Shown here piece after piece: positions 26,660 through 37,448 of a DNA stretch of 64,000 nucleotides. How positions within the stretch are numbered: the first letter of the stretch is position 1; each line of letters starts with the position of its first letter. Both the position numbers and the translations under genes were made by a program. The stretch comes from Virgibacillus dokdonensis. Its GTDB lineage: Bacteria > Bacillota > Bacilli > Bacillales > Amphibacillaceae. The stretch spans positions 186,001 through 250,000 of the forward strand of contig NZ_LT745763.1 in the NCBI RefSeq assembly GCF_900166595.1, in the 5' to 3' direction. Below the pieces are notes generated by a model that saw only the letters and a list, made by a program, of their open reading frames with translations, was not told the origin of the DNA and ran no database searches.

Positions 26660-26696
26660 AAATCGAGTGAGATGTTCATCTTGCTCGATTTTTTTC
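26660..26696 (+). terminator. Terminator after the LysM-3D gene
   Basis: AATCGAG (26661-26667) pairs with CTCGATT (26684-26690), followed by six T. Confidence 0.85.
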
Positions 26697-26700
26697 GTGG

Positions 26701-26963
26701 TCTAGGAAATTATAAAATTTTGCAGCTGTGGATAAACTTACTAAGTTATTTAGCCACGTCCAGCTCCAGCGCCCAGCAACTAGGCGACTTCACGAATCGC
26801 CCAGCGATAAGTCATCATCGGTTCGTTCTAAATAGGAAGGCCGACTAAAGACGGGCTTGCCGGAGGGCGCCGGCATACTCCTGTTGCAGGAGCATGATTC
26901 CTAAAACTTTCGTTGATTCGCTCCACTCGCTACGTTGCTAACCGGGCGCCCCGAGCCTTTGTT
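26701..26963 (+). repeat. Repeat family A, copy 5 (type A1, long form)
   Basis: A1 left end, core GCGCCCAGCAACTAGGCGAC, the long insert with TGCCGG...CCGGCA and CTCCTG-ttg-CAGGAG, and right end GTTGCTAACCGGGCGCCCCG. It follows the terminator of the LysM gene after four bases. Confidence 0.88.
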
Positions 26964-27253
26964 GTTTGTTTAAGGAAAACGATCGCATTTTTACATGACT
27001 AGCCTGAAAATGTAAAGTGCATGATGCAGATTTTTAACGGTAAATGATCGTTGTGACAATTGTCATGTTGCATTAATGACAACGCATACTACTTATTTTT
27101 CTATGGATACCGTAGACTAAAAAAAGAACAAGTCGTTTGTAAACCTATTCCCATATTTATGGGTCTTTAAACAAAAGATGGTCGCATTTTCCATAAAAGC
27201 TTAGCGATAAGTTACGTTTTTCTAAAAATAAGTGTATGCAAGGGGAGAGGAAT

Positions 27254-27319
27254 ATGTTTCTAGAAGCAAAATCGATCTCTAAATCGTACGGAAACAAACA
27301 AGCATTGCAAGACGTCTAA
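27254..27319 (+). pseudogene. Remnant of an ABC transporter ATPase gene (first 21 codons)
   Basis: AGGGGAGAGG is followed by an ATG and the frame MFLEAKSISKSYGNKQALQD plus V, then TAA. This is the standard first strand of an ABC ATPase (compare S.I.K.YG.K.AL..V), which normally continues to Walker A. The following bases are not ATPase sequence; 50 bases later a family-C repeat begins. The gene was probably cut by deletion or insertion. The complete ATPase at 27593 has a different N-terminus, so this is not a simple duplicate. A decayed family-B copy lies just upstream (27115-27226). Confidence 0.7.
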
Positions 27320-27372
27320 TATATTTGACATATTATTGAAGGTCTTTACTCATTCATGAATTCCAAAGCAAG

Positions 27373-27513
27373 TTACTTGGAACGGAGGGCGGCGACTCCA
27401 GCGGGAACAACATGAGTCTTGAGACCCCACAGCGAACGGTTTTTGTGAGCGAGGAAGCTCAAGCAGCCCTGAGGAAAGCGTCCGCCTCCAGTGGAAAGTA
27501 ACGGGTGCGCTAG
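27373..27513 (+). repeat. Repeat family C, full copy
   Basis: It runs from TTACTTGGAACGGAGGGCGG to GTCCGCCTCCAGTGGAAAGT. The ends are imperfect inverted repeats (TTACTT...GGAGG.CGG.CG on each side), so it can fold into one long stem. CTCCAGCGGG, GACCCCACAG and CCCTGAGGAAAGCG recall a dispersed element common in Bacillaceae genomes. It separates the ATPase remnant from the operon at 27593. Confidence 0.75.
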
Positions 27514-27592
27514 CAGATACAATTCTTATGAATTAGTCAGGTTGAGAAGGCGAAAAAGTAATGCCTAAACATACTATACGAGGAGGTATTTC

Positions 27593-28495
27593 ATGGAAGA
27601 CACGATTGTTTATGCACACAAGTTAAGTAAAACATTTAAGCAGAAAGAAGCGGTACGCAATGTATCGTTTTCTATCGCTAAAGGGGAAGTCGTTGCTATG
27701 CTAGGCCCAAACGGTGCGGGGAAGACGACAACACTTTCGCTTGTTTTAGGTTTATTAAAGCCGACAAAAGGTAAGGTGCAAGTTTTTCAGCAACCCCCAC
27801 AAAGTATGCACGTTCGGGAGCGAATTGGTGTGATGTTACAAGAAGTAAGAATGATGGATGGCTTAAAAACGAAAGAAATGTTGCAATTATTTCGCTCCTA
27901 TTATCCAAACCCTTTAGCCCTTTCTGAGATGATTGCGCTAACTGGGTTAGCTAATGCAGATTTGACTACAAAAGTAGAAAAGCTTTCTGGAGGGCAACGA
28001 AGAAGAGTGAACTTTGCTGTTTGTTTAGCAGGAGATCCAGACTTCATCGTTTTAGATGAACCGACAGCAGGGATGGATACGACTTCGAGAGTGAAATTTT
28101 GGAAAACGATTCATCAATTGGCGGAACGAGGAAAGACAATTTTGTTCTCTACACATTATCTTCAGGAAGCAGATGATACGGCAAAGCGAATTATTTTGCT
28201 ACATCAAGGACAGAAAATTGCTGATGGAGCTACCGAAGAGATAAAGCATCAATTATCGAGGCAATATGTCTCTTTTCGTCTAAATGGAAAATTAAATCGA
28301 GCAAAGCTTAATGTGCCAGATGTGTTAGCAATAGAAGAACGAGAAGAACGAATTTATTTAGAAACGAAAAATACCGATGCGTTAATTTCCTATATTATGC
28401 AGCATTTTTCAAATGCCTATGATCTGCGAATAGATAAAGGCAGTATGGATGATGTATTTGAAACTTTAGTACAAGGGAGCAGAGAAAATGAATAA
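27593..28495 (+). CDS. ABC transporter ATP-binding protein (YvfR-like)
   Basis: A 300-residue ATPase. Walker A GPNGAGKTT (~43-51), signature SGGQRRRVN (~132-140), Walker B FIVLDEPTAGMD (~150-161) and the H-loop STHYLQEAD are all intact, followed by a ~90-residue C-terminal domain as in ABC-2 export ATPases. It works with the permease at 28488, which overlaps it by eight bases. The order ATPase-permease-kinase-regulator equals that of B. subtilis yvfRSTU. AGGAGG is seven bases before the ATG. The substrate is unknown. Confidence 0.9.
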   Translation: MEDTIVYAHKLSKTFKQKEAVRNVSFSIAKGEVVAMLGPNGAGKTTTLSLVLGLLKPTKGKVQVFQQPPQSMHVRERIGVMLQEVRMMDGLKTKEMLQLFRSYYPNPLALSEMIALTGLANADLTTKVEKLSGGQRRRVNFAVCLAGDPDFIVLDEPTAGMDTTSRVKFWKTIHQLAERGKTILFSTHYLQEADDTAKRIILLHQGQKIADGATEEIKHQLSRQYVSFRLNGKLNRAKLNVPDVLAIEEREERIYLETKNTDALISYIMQHFSNAYDLRIDKGSMDDVFETLVQGSRENE

Positions 28496-29231
28496 AATAC
28501 TATATTCATGTATTGCGGAAGTAAAACGTGCCATTCGCAACCCATATTATGTACTTTGGTCGCTCCTTATACCAGTTTGTTTTTATGTTATTTTTACGAA
28601 GGTGTTTACATTTAATGACAATGCTGCAGATCAAGCATTATGGGAAGCGCATTATTTAATGTCGATGGCTGCTTTTAGTGTGATGGGCTCTAGTGTAATG
28701 ACCGTAGGCATTCGTCTTGTGCAAGATAAACAGCAAGGGTTTATCACGTTTCTAAAAGTAACCCCATTACCCGAATATGTCTATATCATTAGCCAAATGG
28801 TAGGGCAAAGTGTTATTCATATTTTATCCATCTTGGTTATATTTTTTGCAGGTGCCCTCCTTAACGATGTGTCGCTAACGGCTATGCAATGGGTGCTTAG
28901 TGGTGTATGGATTTTATTCGGTTCTCTCGTTTTTTTAGCTTTAGGTACACTTGTTGGGACAATGAATAAAGTGGAAACAGCAAGTGGCGTAAGCAATATT
29001 TTATTTTTAGGACTGGCATTACTAGGTGGCATGTGGATGCCTCTAAATGCAATGCCTACGCTTTTCCAAGATATTGCTACATGGTTACCTTCCTATCATT
29101 ATGCGAATGGACCATGGGAAATTATTCGTGGAAATAGTCCAGCGTGGAATAATATATTTATGCTTATCGTGTTTTTATGTTTGTTTATGGTATTATCAGT
29201 TTATATAAGACGGAAGCAAGAAGGGCTGTAA
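28488..29231 (+). CDS. ABC-2 type permease (YvfS-like)
   Basis: A 247-residue permease with six predicted helices and the ABC-2 pattern (long loop after helix 1, LGLALLGGMWMPLNAMP before the last helix). It partners the ATPase encoded just upstream. Its TAA shares a base with the ATG of the kinase gene (TAATG), so all four genes appear translationally coupled. Confidence 0.87.
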   Translation: MNKILYSCIAEVKRAIRNPYYVLWSLLIPVCFYVIFTKVFTFNDNAADQALWEAHYLMSMAAFSVMGSSVMTVGIRLVQDKQQGFITFLKVTPLPEYVYIISQMVGQSVIHILSILVIFFAGALLNDVSLTAMQWVLSGVWILFGSLVFLALGTLVGTMNKVETASGVSNILFLGLALLGGMWMPLNAMPTLFQDIATWLPSYHYANGPWEIIRGNSPAWNNIFMLIVFLCLFMVLSVYIRRKQEGL

Positions 29232-30379
29232 TGTATATGACGGCACAAACCAAATGGGAACTATTTCCAAAAAAGTATGGATTTTTCCCTTATATATTTC
29301 TCATTTATTTATTCATACCTGCAACGTTACTAATGAAAGAAGACGGAATAAAGCAAGTAGTTGGTTACTTGCTTTTACTGCTGTTTTTAATTAGTTACCG
29401 TCAACTTTATCATGAAGAAGGGACGGGCAGATTTGCTTTTTGGCTTGGTCTGCAAATGATCATTATTGGTTATCAGAGCATGGTTTACGATTATAATTTC
29501 CTATATCTTGGGTTTTTCACGGCTAATTTTATTGGTTGGTATGCGGATAAAAAACAATTTCAAGCAGCTTGGTTTGCTTTAATGGGAACGTTGCCACTTC
29601 CTATTTTGTATCACGTGATATTTACAGGTGACTTTTCGAAGGAGCAGTTTTATATGATTCCATTTTTAATTGTTATTTTAGTTTCTCCTTTTGGAATTCG
29701 GTCTATGATTAAAAATATGGAATTGGAAAAAGAGTTAGATGAAGCAAATGCAAAAATCAAAGAGTTGGTTAAACGAGAAGAAAGAACACGAATTGCGCAA
29801 GACCTTCATGATACGCTTGGCCATACGCTGTCACTAATCACATTAAAAAGCCAATTAGTGGAACGATTAATTACGAAGGATGCTAAACGTGCCATAGAGG
29901 AAGTGAGCGAAATTGAAACCACATCTAGATCAGCGCTCGATCAAGTTCGAGAATTGGTAACGGATATGAAAGCGCAAACGTTAGCCGAAGAAGTAGTACA
30001 AGCGGAGCAGCTATTAAAAGCAGCAAATATGAACGTACAGATAAATTTTCCATTTGAAATGCATGTTGATTCATCCCTCACAGAGCATATGCTTAGTCTT
30101 TGTTTAAAAGAAGCAGTAACAAACGTTGTTAAGCATAGTCGAGCGAGTAAATGTTGGTTGCTCTATCGAGAAGAAGAGCAAGCGATCATTATACAAGTGA
30201 AAGATAATGGCATTGGTATAGATAATCAGAGCGTGGAAGGGAATGGGCTTGTAGGGATGAAAGAAAGACTAGCCTTAGTAGATGGCTCGCTATCTGTAAG
30301 TAAGAATAGTGGAACAACGGTAGAAATGAAAGTTCCCAAGGTGAAAAAACCAGAGAAAGAAGGGGAAATCCATGCTTAA
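29231..30379 (+). CDS. DesK-type sensor histidine kinase (YvfT-like)
   Basis: A 382-residue kinase. Four to five membrane helices (residues ~20-150) are followed by a coiled linker, a HisKA_3 domain with the phosphorylated histidine in QDLHDTLGHT (H193), and a HATPase domain with EAVTNVVKHS (N-box), DNGIG and GNGLVGMKERL. It phosphorylates the regulator at 30372. The frame extends back to 29177 inside the permease gene, but AGAAGGG before ATG 29231 and the stop overlap decide the start. The membrane domain may sense envelope or lipid state, or the ABC transporter's substrate. Confidence 0.9.
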   Translation: MYMTAQTKWELFPKKYGFFPYIFLIYLFIPATLLMKEDGIKQVVGYLLLLLFLISYRQLYHEEGTGRFAFWLGLQMIIIGYQSMVYDYNFLYLGFFTANFIGWYADKKQFQAAWFALMGTLPLPILYHVIFTGDFSKEQFYMIPFLIVILVSPFGIRSMIKNMELEKELDEANAKIKELVKREERTRIAQDLHDTLGHTLSLITLKSQLVERLITKDAKRAIEEVSEIETTSRSALDQVRELVTDMKAQTLAEEVVQAEQLLKAANMNVQINFPFEMHVDSSLTEHMLSLCLKEAVTNVVKHSRASKCWLLYREEEQAIIIQVKDNGIGIDNQSVEGNGLVGMKERLALVDGSLSVSKNSGTTVEMKVPKVKKPEKEGEIHA

Positions 30380-30974
30380 AATTGTAATAGCAGAAGACCA
30401 AAAAATGTTGTTAGGTGCAATCGGTTCTTTATTGAATTTAGAAGTGGATATGGAGGTGATCGGTCAAGCAGTGAATGGCGATGAGGTATGGAGACTCATC
30501 CAAGAAAAGCAACCAGATGTTTGTTTGTTGGATATTGAAATGCCTGGGAAAAGTGGTTTGGAGGTAGCGGGGCTGTTAAATAAACTAAAGCAACGCCCAC
30601 GGATCATTGTCTTAACAACGTTTGCAAAACCAGGTTATTTTGAAAAAGCGGTCAAAGCTGGCGTAGATGGTTATTTATTAAAGGATCGTTCTATTGAAGA
30701 ACTAACAGCAGCTATTCGTAAAGTAGTGCATGGTGAAAAGGTGTATAGTCAAGAACTCATGGTCGACTACATGTGCGATCCTAACCCTTTAAGTGAGCGA
30801 GAACAAGAAATTTTGCGACTAGTAGCTGAAGGAAAAACGACCAAAGAGTTAACAAATATTTTATATTTGTCTTATGGTACGATTCGTAACTATTTGTCTG
30901 AAATCATGCAAAAATTAGAAGCGAAAAATCGTTTAGAAGCGGTTGATATCGCTCGAAATAAAGGGTGGATTTGA
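30372..30974 (+). CDS. NarL/LuxR-type response regulator (YvfU-like)
   Basis: A 200-residue regulator. The receiver domain has the phospho-acceptor aspartate in CLLDIEMPG (D54) and the lysine in LLKDRS. The C-terminal HTH_LuxR domain reads NPLSEREQEILRLVAEGKTT. It overlaps the kinase gene by eight bases and most likely controls this ABC operon. No terminator is evident after it. Confidence 0.92.
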   Translation: MLKIVIAEDQKMLLGAIGSLLNLEVDMEVIGQAVNGDEVWRLIQEKQPDVCLLDIEMPGKSGLEVAGLLNKLKQRPRIIVLTTFAKPGYFEKAVKAGVDGYLLKDRSIEELTAAIRKVVHGEKVYSQELMVDYMCDPNPLSEREQEILRLVAEGKTTKELTNILYLSYGTIRNYLSEIMQKLEAKNRLEAVDIARNKGWI

Positions 30975-31080
30975 GCGGCGTATTTCCAGCTTAAACATAA
31001 TAAACGACGTTTTTCTTTCTAAAGGGTTGTAGGCTGAACCATTTTCTTCGATTATTCATTTCTCACGGAAAGAAATTGGA

Positions 31081-31215
31081 TCAGCTCTCTTGAACTTTTA
31101 TGCTGTTAGGGTTTTCGTTAATGATCTCATTTGAATTACTGTTTATTTCTATATATCCAAATATTCCAAAAGTAATAATAAGTACAGCACATAGAACAAC
31201 TAATAATTTCTTCAT
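31081..31215 (-). CDS. 44-residue exported or membrane peptide, unknown
   Basis: GAGGAGGGAAGG stands five bases before the ATG, a very strong ribosome site. The peptide starts MKKLLVVLCAVLIITFGIFG and continues YIEINSNSNEIINENPNSIK then VQES. The Lys-Lys start and the 17-residue hydrophobic core are a signal or anchor, and the tail of about 24 residues is polar and acidic. Size and layout recall Phr-type pheromone precursors or small single-pass membrane proteins, but no Rap gene is in view. TATACT lies upstream on the same strand as a possible -10. Not a recognised family. Confidence 0.6.
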   Translation of the reverse strand: MKKLLVVLCAVLIITFGIFGYIEINSNSNEIINENPNSIKVQES

Positions 31216-31707
31216 AATCCTTCCCTCCTCATATGCTTTCTATGACTTCTACACTCAGTATAAATAACCTGCTACTGTGTAGCCATTGTTTTTGGTGACA
31301 TTTTAACAGGTGAATCTTACAAAGTTGCAAGTTTTATCCCCCATTTTTGTATCCTAATACCAGTTTTACAGTCATTTTACGATTAAACATTTTGTTGTAC
31401 TTGTGTTAAACTGAAAGGGGAATAGTAAGATTATCGTGCGCATAAATTGCCCTAAGATTCTGCTTTATAGGAACGATAGTAGCAACATTTTACTTCAATT
31501 TGTTCCACTATTGGTTTATCGTATAGCAAAACGACGTTGTTTCATCGTCATATAGATTTGGCGATAGCCTAGTTCTTTAAAAATGGGGTTTAGATGATGT
31601 TGCTGTAGCGAGGTAAGCATCCATATGCGTATGAAATGGTGAAATATGGATGATGGGTTTAAGGAAGTATAAACGAACACAAACTTACATAAAAGGAGGA
31701 CAAAAAA
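31216..31707. other. Intergenic region between peptide gene and kbl
   Basis: It holds the peptide gene's promoter side, a decayed family-B copy at 31507-31579 (GTATAGCAAAACGACG, GATTTGGCGATAGCC, AGTTCTTTA) and the ribosome site AAAGGAGG of kbl. No further gene is seen. Confidence 0.4.
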
Positions 31708-32898
31708 ATGACGAGTAAAGCGTTAAATTCTTTTTTAAATGACAATATTGCTGATTTGAAAGAACGAGGCTTGTATAATGAAATTGATCCTGTTCAAGGT
31801 CCAAATGGTCCAGAAATAAAAATTGGTGACAGGACGTTAATTAACCTTTCGTCAAACAACTATTTAGGATTAGCGACAGAGGATAGATTGAAGCAAGTTG
31901 CCAAGCAAGCGGTCGATTCACATGGTGTTGGTGCAGGTGCTGTACGTACTATCAACGGAACGCTTGATCTCCATCTTGAATTAGAGAAAAAGCTTGCGGC
32001 ATTTAAAGGCACGGAAGCGGTTATTTCCTATCAATCTGGGTTTAACTGTAATATGGCAGCTATATCTGCGGTAATGGATAAGCATGATGCCATTTTATCG
32101 GATGAATTAAATCATGCTTCCATCATTGATGGGTGTCGTTTATCTAGAGCGAAAATTATTCGTTTTAATCATTCCGATATGGATGATTTGCGAAAAAAGG
32201 CGAAAGAAGCTGTCGAATCTGGTCAATACAATAAAATCATGGTCATTACCGATGGTGTGTTTTCGATGGATGGGGATATTGCGAAACTTCCAGAAATTGT
32301 TGACATTGCCGAGGAATTCGACCTGATTACGTATGTGGATGATGCTCACGGTTCTGGTGTTCTTGGTAAAGGGGCAGGCACAGTAAAACATTTTGGATTG
32401 CAGGATAAAGTAGATTTTCAAATGGGTACATTGTCGAAAGCAATCGGCGTGATTGGTGGGTACGTAGCAGGCAAAGCAAATCTTATTGATTGGTTAAAAG
32501 TTCGTTCTCGTCCGTTCTTGTTCTCCACAGCTGTTTCACCTGCGGATGCGGCAGCAAGTACGAAAGCTGTTGAAATCCTTATGGAAAGCACAGAGCTAAA
32601 TGAAAAGTTATGGGAAAATGGAAATTATTTAAAAGCTGGCTTAAAGCAACTAGGCTTTGATATTGGTAATAGCGAAACACCAATTACTCCTTGTATTATT
32701 GGTGATGAGAATGCGACACAAACATTTAGCAGGCGCTTAAATGAAGAAGGCGTCTACGCGAAGTCCATTGTTTTCCCAACCGTACCACGCGGAACAGGTC
32801 GTGTACGCAATATGCCAGCAGCCGCACATACGAAAGAAATGCTAGATAAGGCTATTGCGATATATGAAAAAGTAGGTAAGGAACTTGGCGTTATTTAA
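31708..32898 (+). CDS. kbl: Glycine C-acetyltransferase (2-amino-3-ketobutyrate CoA ligase)
   Basis: A 396-residue fold-type I PLP enzyme of the alpha-oxoamine synthase family. [25 protein letters not shown] [27 protein letters not shown] and the PLP lysine in [11 protein letters not shown] (about K244) are as in Kbl. It cleaves 2-amino-3-oxobutyrate with CoA into glycine and acetyl-CoA, the second step of threonine degradation. The first-step enzyme is encoded next (32998). AAAAGGAGG precedes the ATG. BioF has the same fold, but the partner gene settles the choice. Confidence 0.94.
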   Translation: MTSKALNSFLNDNIADLKERGLYNEIDPVQGPNGPEIKIGDRTLINLSSNNYLGLATEDRLKQVAKQAVDSHGVGAGAVRTINGTLDLHLELEKKLAAFKGTEAVISYQSGFNCNMAAISAVMDKHDAILSDELNHASIIDGCRLSRAKIIRFNHSDMDDLRKKAKEAVESGQYNKIMVITDGVFSMDGDIAKLPEIVDIAEEFDLITYVDDAHGSGVLGKGAGTVKHFGLQDKVDFQMGTLSKAIGVIGGYVAGKANLIDWLKVRSRPFLFSTAVSPADAAASTKAVEILMESTELNEKLWENGNYLKAGLKQLGFDIGNSETPITPCIIGDENATQTFSRRLNEEGVYAKSIVFPTVPRGTGRVRNMPAAAHTKEMLDKAIAIYEKVGKELGVI

Positions 32899-32967
32899 CA
32901 CGATAGGAAAGATAAGAAAAACGAAGGCTTCCACCATATGACTTGGCGATAAGCCAAGTTTTTCTAA
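32899..32967 (+). repeat. Short repeat family B between kbl and tdh
   Basis: CGATAGGAAAGATAAGAAAA, ACGAAGGCTTCC and the perfect hairpin ACTTGGC-gataa-GCCAAGT with TTTTTCTAA. The inner stem of longer copies is deleted. The terminator is intact and begins right after the kbl stop, so expression of tdh needs read-through, or a promoter inside the element. Confidence 0.85.
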
Positions 32968-32997
32968 GAAAGAATAGCACTAGAGAGGATTTCACGG

Positions 32998-33945
32998 ATG
33001 AAAAAAATATTAGTAACCGGAGCTTTGGGTCAAATAGGGTCAGAGCTTGTTATAAAGTTAAGAGAAATTTACGGTACGGATCAAGTAATAGCGACAGATA
33101 TTCGCAAGGCGGAAGGACGTATTGCAGAAGGCCCGTTTGAAGTTGTTGATGTAACAAATGCAAAGCAACTTTCTGACGTTACAAAGAAGTATCAAGTAGA
33201 TACAATGATGCATTTGGCAGCTTTATTATCAGCTAAAGCGGAAGAAAATCCGAAGCTAGCTTGGGATATTAATATGGGCGGTTTAGTTAATGCGCTTGAA
33301 ATAGCTCGGGAATTAGATTTGCAATTTTTCACCCCAAGTTCCATTGGAGCTTTTGGTCCAACAACACCGAAAGATAACACACCACAGGATACATTGCAAC
33401 GCCCGACGACAATGTATGGGGTGAATAAAGTATCTGGCGAGCTGTTAGCTGATTATTACCACACTCGTTTTGGAGTGGATACTCGTGGTGTACGTTTCCC
33501 TGGTTTAATTTCTCATGTTACATTACCAGGCGGTGGAACGACGGATTATGCTGTTGAAATGTATTATGAAGCAGTAGAGAAGGGGAACTATACCTCCTAT
33601 ATAGGCAAGGGTACGTACATGGATATGATGTATATGCCAGATGCGATCCATGCCATTATCCAATTGATGGAATGTGATACAAATAAACTACAACATCGTA
33701 ATGCTTTTAATATTTCAGCTTTCTCCGCAGCACCGGAGGACTTTGCTACATCGATCCAAAAGCATATTCCTTCTTTCTCATTAAAATACGATGTTGACCC
33801 GTTTCGACAAGCAATTGCAGACAGTTGGCCAAATAATTTAGATTCCGCCTGTGCTATTGATGAATGGGGCTTTAAAGTGGAATATGATTTAGACAAGCTG
33901 ACAACGGATATGTTAAGTAAAATTAAACAGAAACAAGCACATTAG
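32998..33945 (+). CDS. tdh: L-threonine 3-dehydrogenase, SDR/epimerase type
   Basis: A 315-residue extended short-chain dehydrogenase. The NAD motif [10 protein letters not shown] (~8-17), [20 protein letters not shown], and the catalytic YxxxK in [10 protein letters not shown] with [12 protein letters not shown] upstream match the NAD-dependent epimerase-like threonine dehydrogenases rather than the zinc type. It oxidises threonine to 2-amino-3-oxobutyrate for Kbl. AGAGAGGA precedes the ATG. Its TAG stop lies in the palindrome that follows. Confidence 0.92.
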   Translation: MKKILVTGALGQIGSELVIKLREIYGTDQVIATDIRKAEGRIAEGPFEVVDVTNAKQLSDVTKKYQVDTMMHLAALLSAKAEENPKLAWDINMGGLVNALEIARELDLQFFTPSSIGAFGPTTPKDNTPQDTLQRPTTMYGVNKVSGELLADYYHTRFGVDTRGVRFPGLISHVTLPGGGTTDYAVEMYYEAVEKGNYTSYIGKGTYMDMMYMPDAIHAIIQLMECDTNKLQHRNAFNISAFSAAPEDFATSIQKHIPSFSLKYDVDPFRQAIADSWPNNLDSACAIDEWGFKVEYDLDKLTTDMLSKIKQKQAH

Positions 33946-33990
33946 AAAAAAACTTGGCTTATCGCTATGCGATAAGCCAAGTTTTTCTAA
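33942..33990. terminator. Bidirectional palindromic terminator derived from family B
   Basis: AAACTTGGCTTATCGC and GCGATAAGCCAAGTTT form a perfect stem with a three-base loop (tat), flanked by A7 on the left and T5 on the right. It reads as a terminator on both strands and contains the tdh stop codon. It looks like two opposed family-B right ends joined head to head. Confidence 0.9.
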
Positions 33991-33993
33991 CCG

Positions 33994-34202
33994 TCTAGGA
34001 AATTATAAATTTTGCAGCTGTGGATAACTTACTAAGTTATTTAGCCACGTCCGGCTCCAGCGCCCATCAACTAGGCGACTTCACGAATCGCCCTACGATA
34101 AGTCATCATTGGTTCGTGCAACACCGTCTCACCATGATTCCTAAAACTTTAGTTGCTTCGTTCCACTCGCTACGTTGCTAACCGGGCGCTTGCGCCTTTG
34201 TC
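33994..34202 (+). repeat. Repeat family A, copy 6 (type A1)
   Basis: TCTAGGAAATTATAAATTTT, GCAGCTGTGGATAA, core GCGCCCATCAACTAGGCGAC and right arm GTTGCTAACCGGGCGC. One base of the closing stem (AGCAAC to ATCAAC) has changed without a matching change opposite. It starts three bases after the palindromic terminator. Confidence 0.87.
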
Positions 34203-34254
34203 CCCGTCTTATCGTACTATAACGGATTCTATCTACAATGTTTCTTTCCTTTGG

Positions 34255-36315
<2,061 letters not shown>

Positions 36316-36410
36316 TGGTGTTTTTTGGCGAGTAAGGAGGCTTAAACATCCCTGAGGAAAGTGTCCGTCTGTAATGAAAAGCCGCGGGTTCAAGCGCATA
36401 TACAATTTCG
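36316..36410 (+). repeat. Repeat family C, decayed copy
   Basis: GGTGTTTTTTGGCGAG, CCCTGAGGAAAGTGTCCGTC and GCGCATATACAATTTC follow the same order as in the full copy at 27373, with many substitutions and no left end. 36411-36727 shows nothing clear beyond the ribosome site of the next gene. Confidence 0.6.
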
Positions 36411-36727
36411 ATCAGGAATACAATGAAATGGTAGAAATAATAGCGAATATTAACGCTTAAATATGCTATGTGAGGAGTTTTTAGAGAGAATGTGCTTTAA
36501 GGTGTTTGACTCCTATTTAAAAAGTTCAAACTAACAATCTTACATGCTGTTTCTTTTAAAGCATCTTACCAAAACCTTATTGCAGTAATCAATAGTAAAA
36601 ATCCCTATGTTAGAAAGTCTTATCATCTACAGGAGTAATTTTGAAATACACAGGGGTGCTAACAACATGACGTGCTAACCTATTTAATTTAGCTCTTTTA
36701 CAGCATAGATGGAAGGGGATATGTGTA

Positions 36728-37336
36728 TTGGGGGAAAAATTCATTTATCTTCTCTTCACAGATACGGGCACGAATTTAGCGAAAGCTATTCATTTCTTTA
36801 CAAAACAGTCCTTGAACCACGTTTCCATCGGATTTGATGAGGATTTGCAGAGATTGTATAGCTTTGGTCGGAAGCGGCCCAAAAATCCTTTTATTGGGGG
36901 GTTTGTTCAAGAAGACATTCATAGTGATTTTTTAAAGAATGCAGCTTGTGCAGTTTATCGTTTTACCGTATCTGAAGAAGAGCGTGAGCAAATCTTGCAG
37001 CATATTGAGCGAATTGAATGTGACAAAGATCGCTACCGTTACAATTTTATCGGTTTAATCGGTATCTTGTTGCAAATAGAAATTAATCGGAAGTGTGCAT
37101 TCTTCTGCTCGCAATTTGTAGCAACTGTATTAAATGATGTCGAACATTTTCAACTTAAAAAGCCGACTTGCTTTGTGACCCCTGAAGATATAAGAAGTCA
37201 TGAGGGAATGCAGTTAATATACAAAGGAAGGCTCGGCGACTATCCATACCGTAATAAAACAGCAATGTGTGATTCAAAAGAAGAAGCGCAGGTTATGTCA
37301 TCATATATTATTTATTCTCATATGAACGAACAATAA
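36728..37336 (+). CDS. YiiX/NlpC-P60-like permuted papain-fold hydrolase
   Basis: A 202-residue cytoplasmic protein. The order of the probable catalytic residues, histidine first (SLNHVSIGFD, H31) and cysteine later (AFFCSQFVATVL, C127), is that of the circularly permuted YiiX-type members of the NlpC/P60 superfamily. They hydrolyse amide bonds in peptidoglycan-like or lipid substrates; the substrate here is unknown. There is no signal peptide. TTG 36728 is the start, with GAAGGGGA eight bases upstream. Single gene with its own terminator. Confidence 0.72.
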   Translation: MGEKFIYLLFTDTGTNLAKAIHFFTKQSLNHVSIGFDEDLQRLYSFGRKRPKNPFIGGFVQEDIHSDFLKNAACAVYRFTVSEEEREQILQHIERIECDKDRYRYNFIGLIGILLQIEINRKCAFFCSQFVATVLNDVEHFQLKKPTCFVTPEDIRSHEGMQLIYKGRLGDYPYRNKTAMCDSKEEAQVMSSYIIYSHMNEQ

Positions 37337-37394
37337 CTCGTAGCGAGGAGGAAGCTCTTATTGAGGTTATTCCTCATCCTACGAGCAATTTTTT
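37337..37394 (+). terminator. Terminator after the YiiX-like gene
   Basis: CTCGTA (37337-37342) pairs with TACGAG (37380-37385) and the inner GAGGAA with TTCCTC, followed by TTTTTT at 37389-37394. Confidence 0.8.
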
Positions 37395-37417
37395 AATACT
37401 ATTTTCACAAGCTAATA

Positions 37418-37448
37418 TAAGCGAAGCTAGATATTCTAGCTTCGCTTA
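37418..37448 (-). terminator. Perfect hairpin at the end of the ypmS gene
   Basis: Fourteen base pairs (TAAGCGAAGCTAGA with TCTAGCTTCGCTTA) around a three-base loop. The stem includes the stop codon of the minus-strand gene. The T-tract on the minus strand is short, so termination may be weak. Confidence 0.65.
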
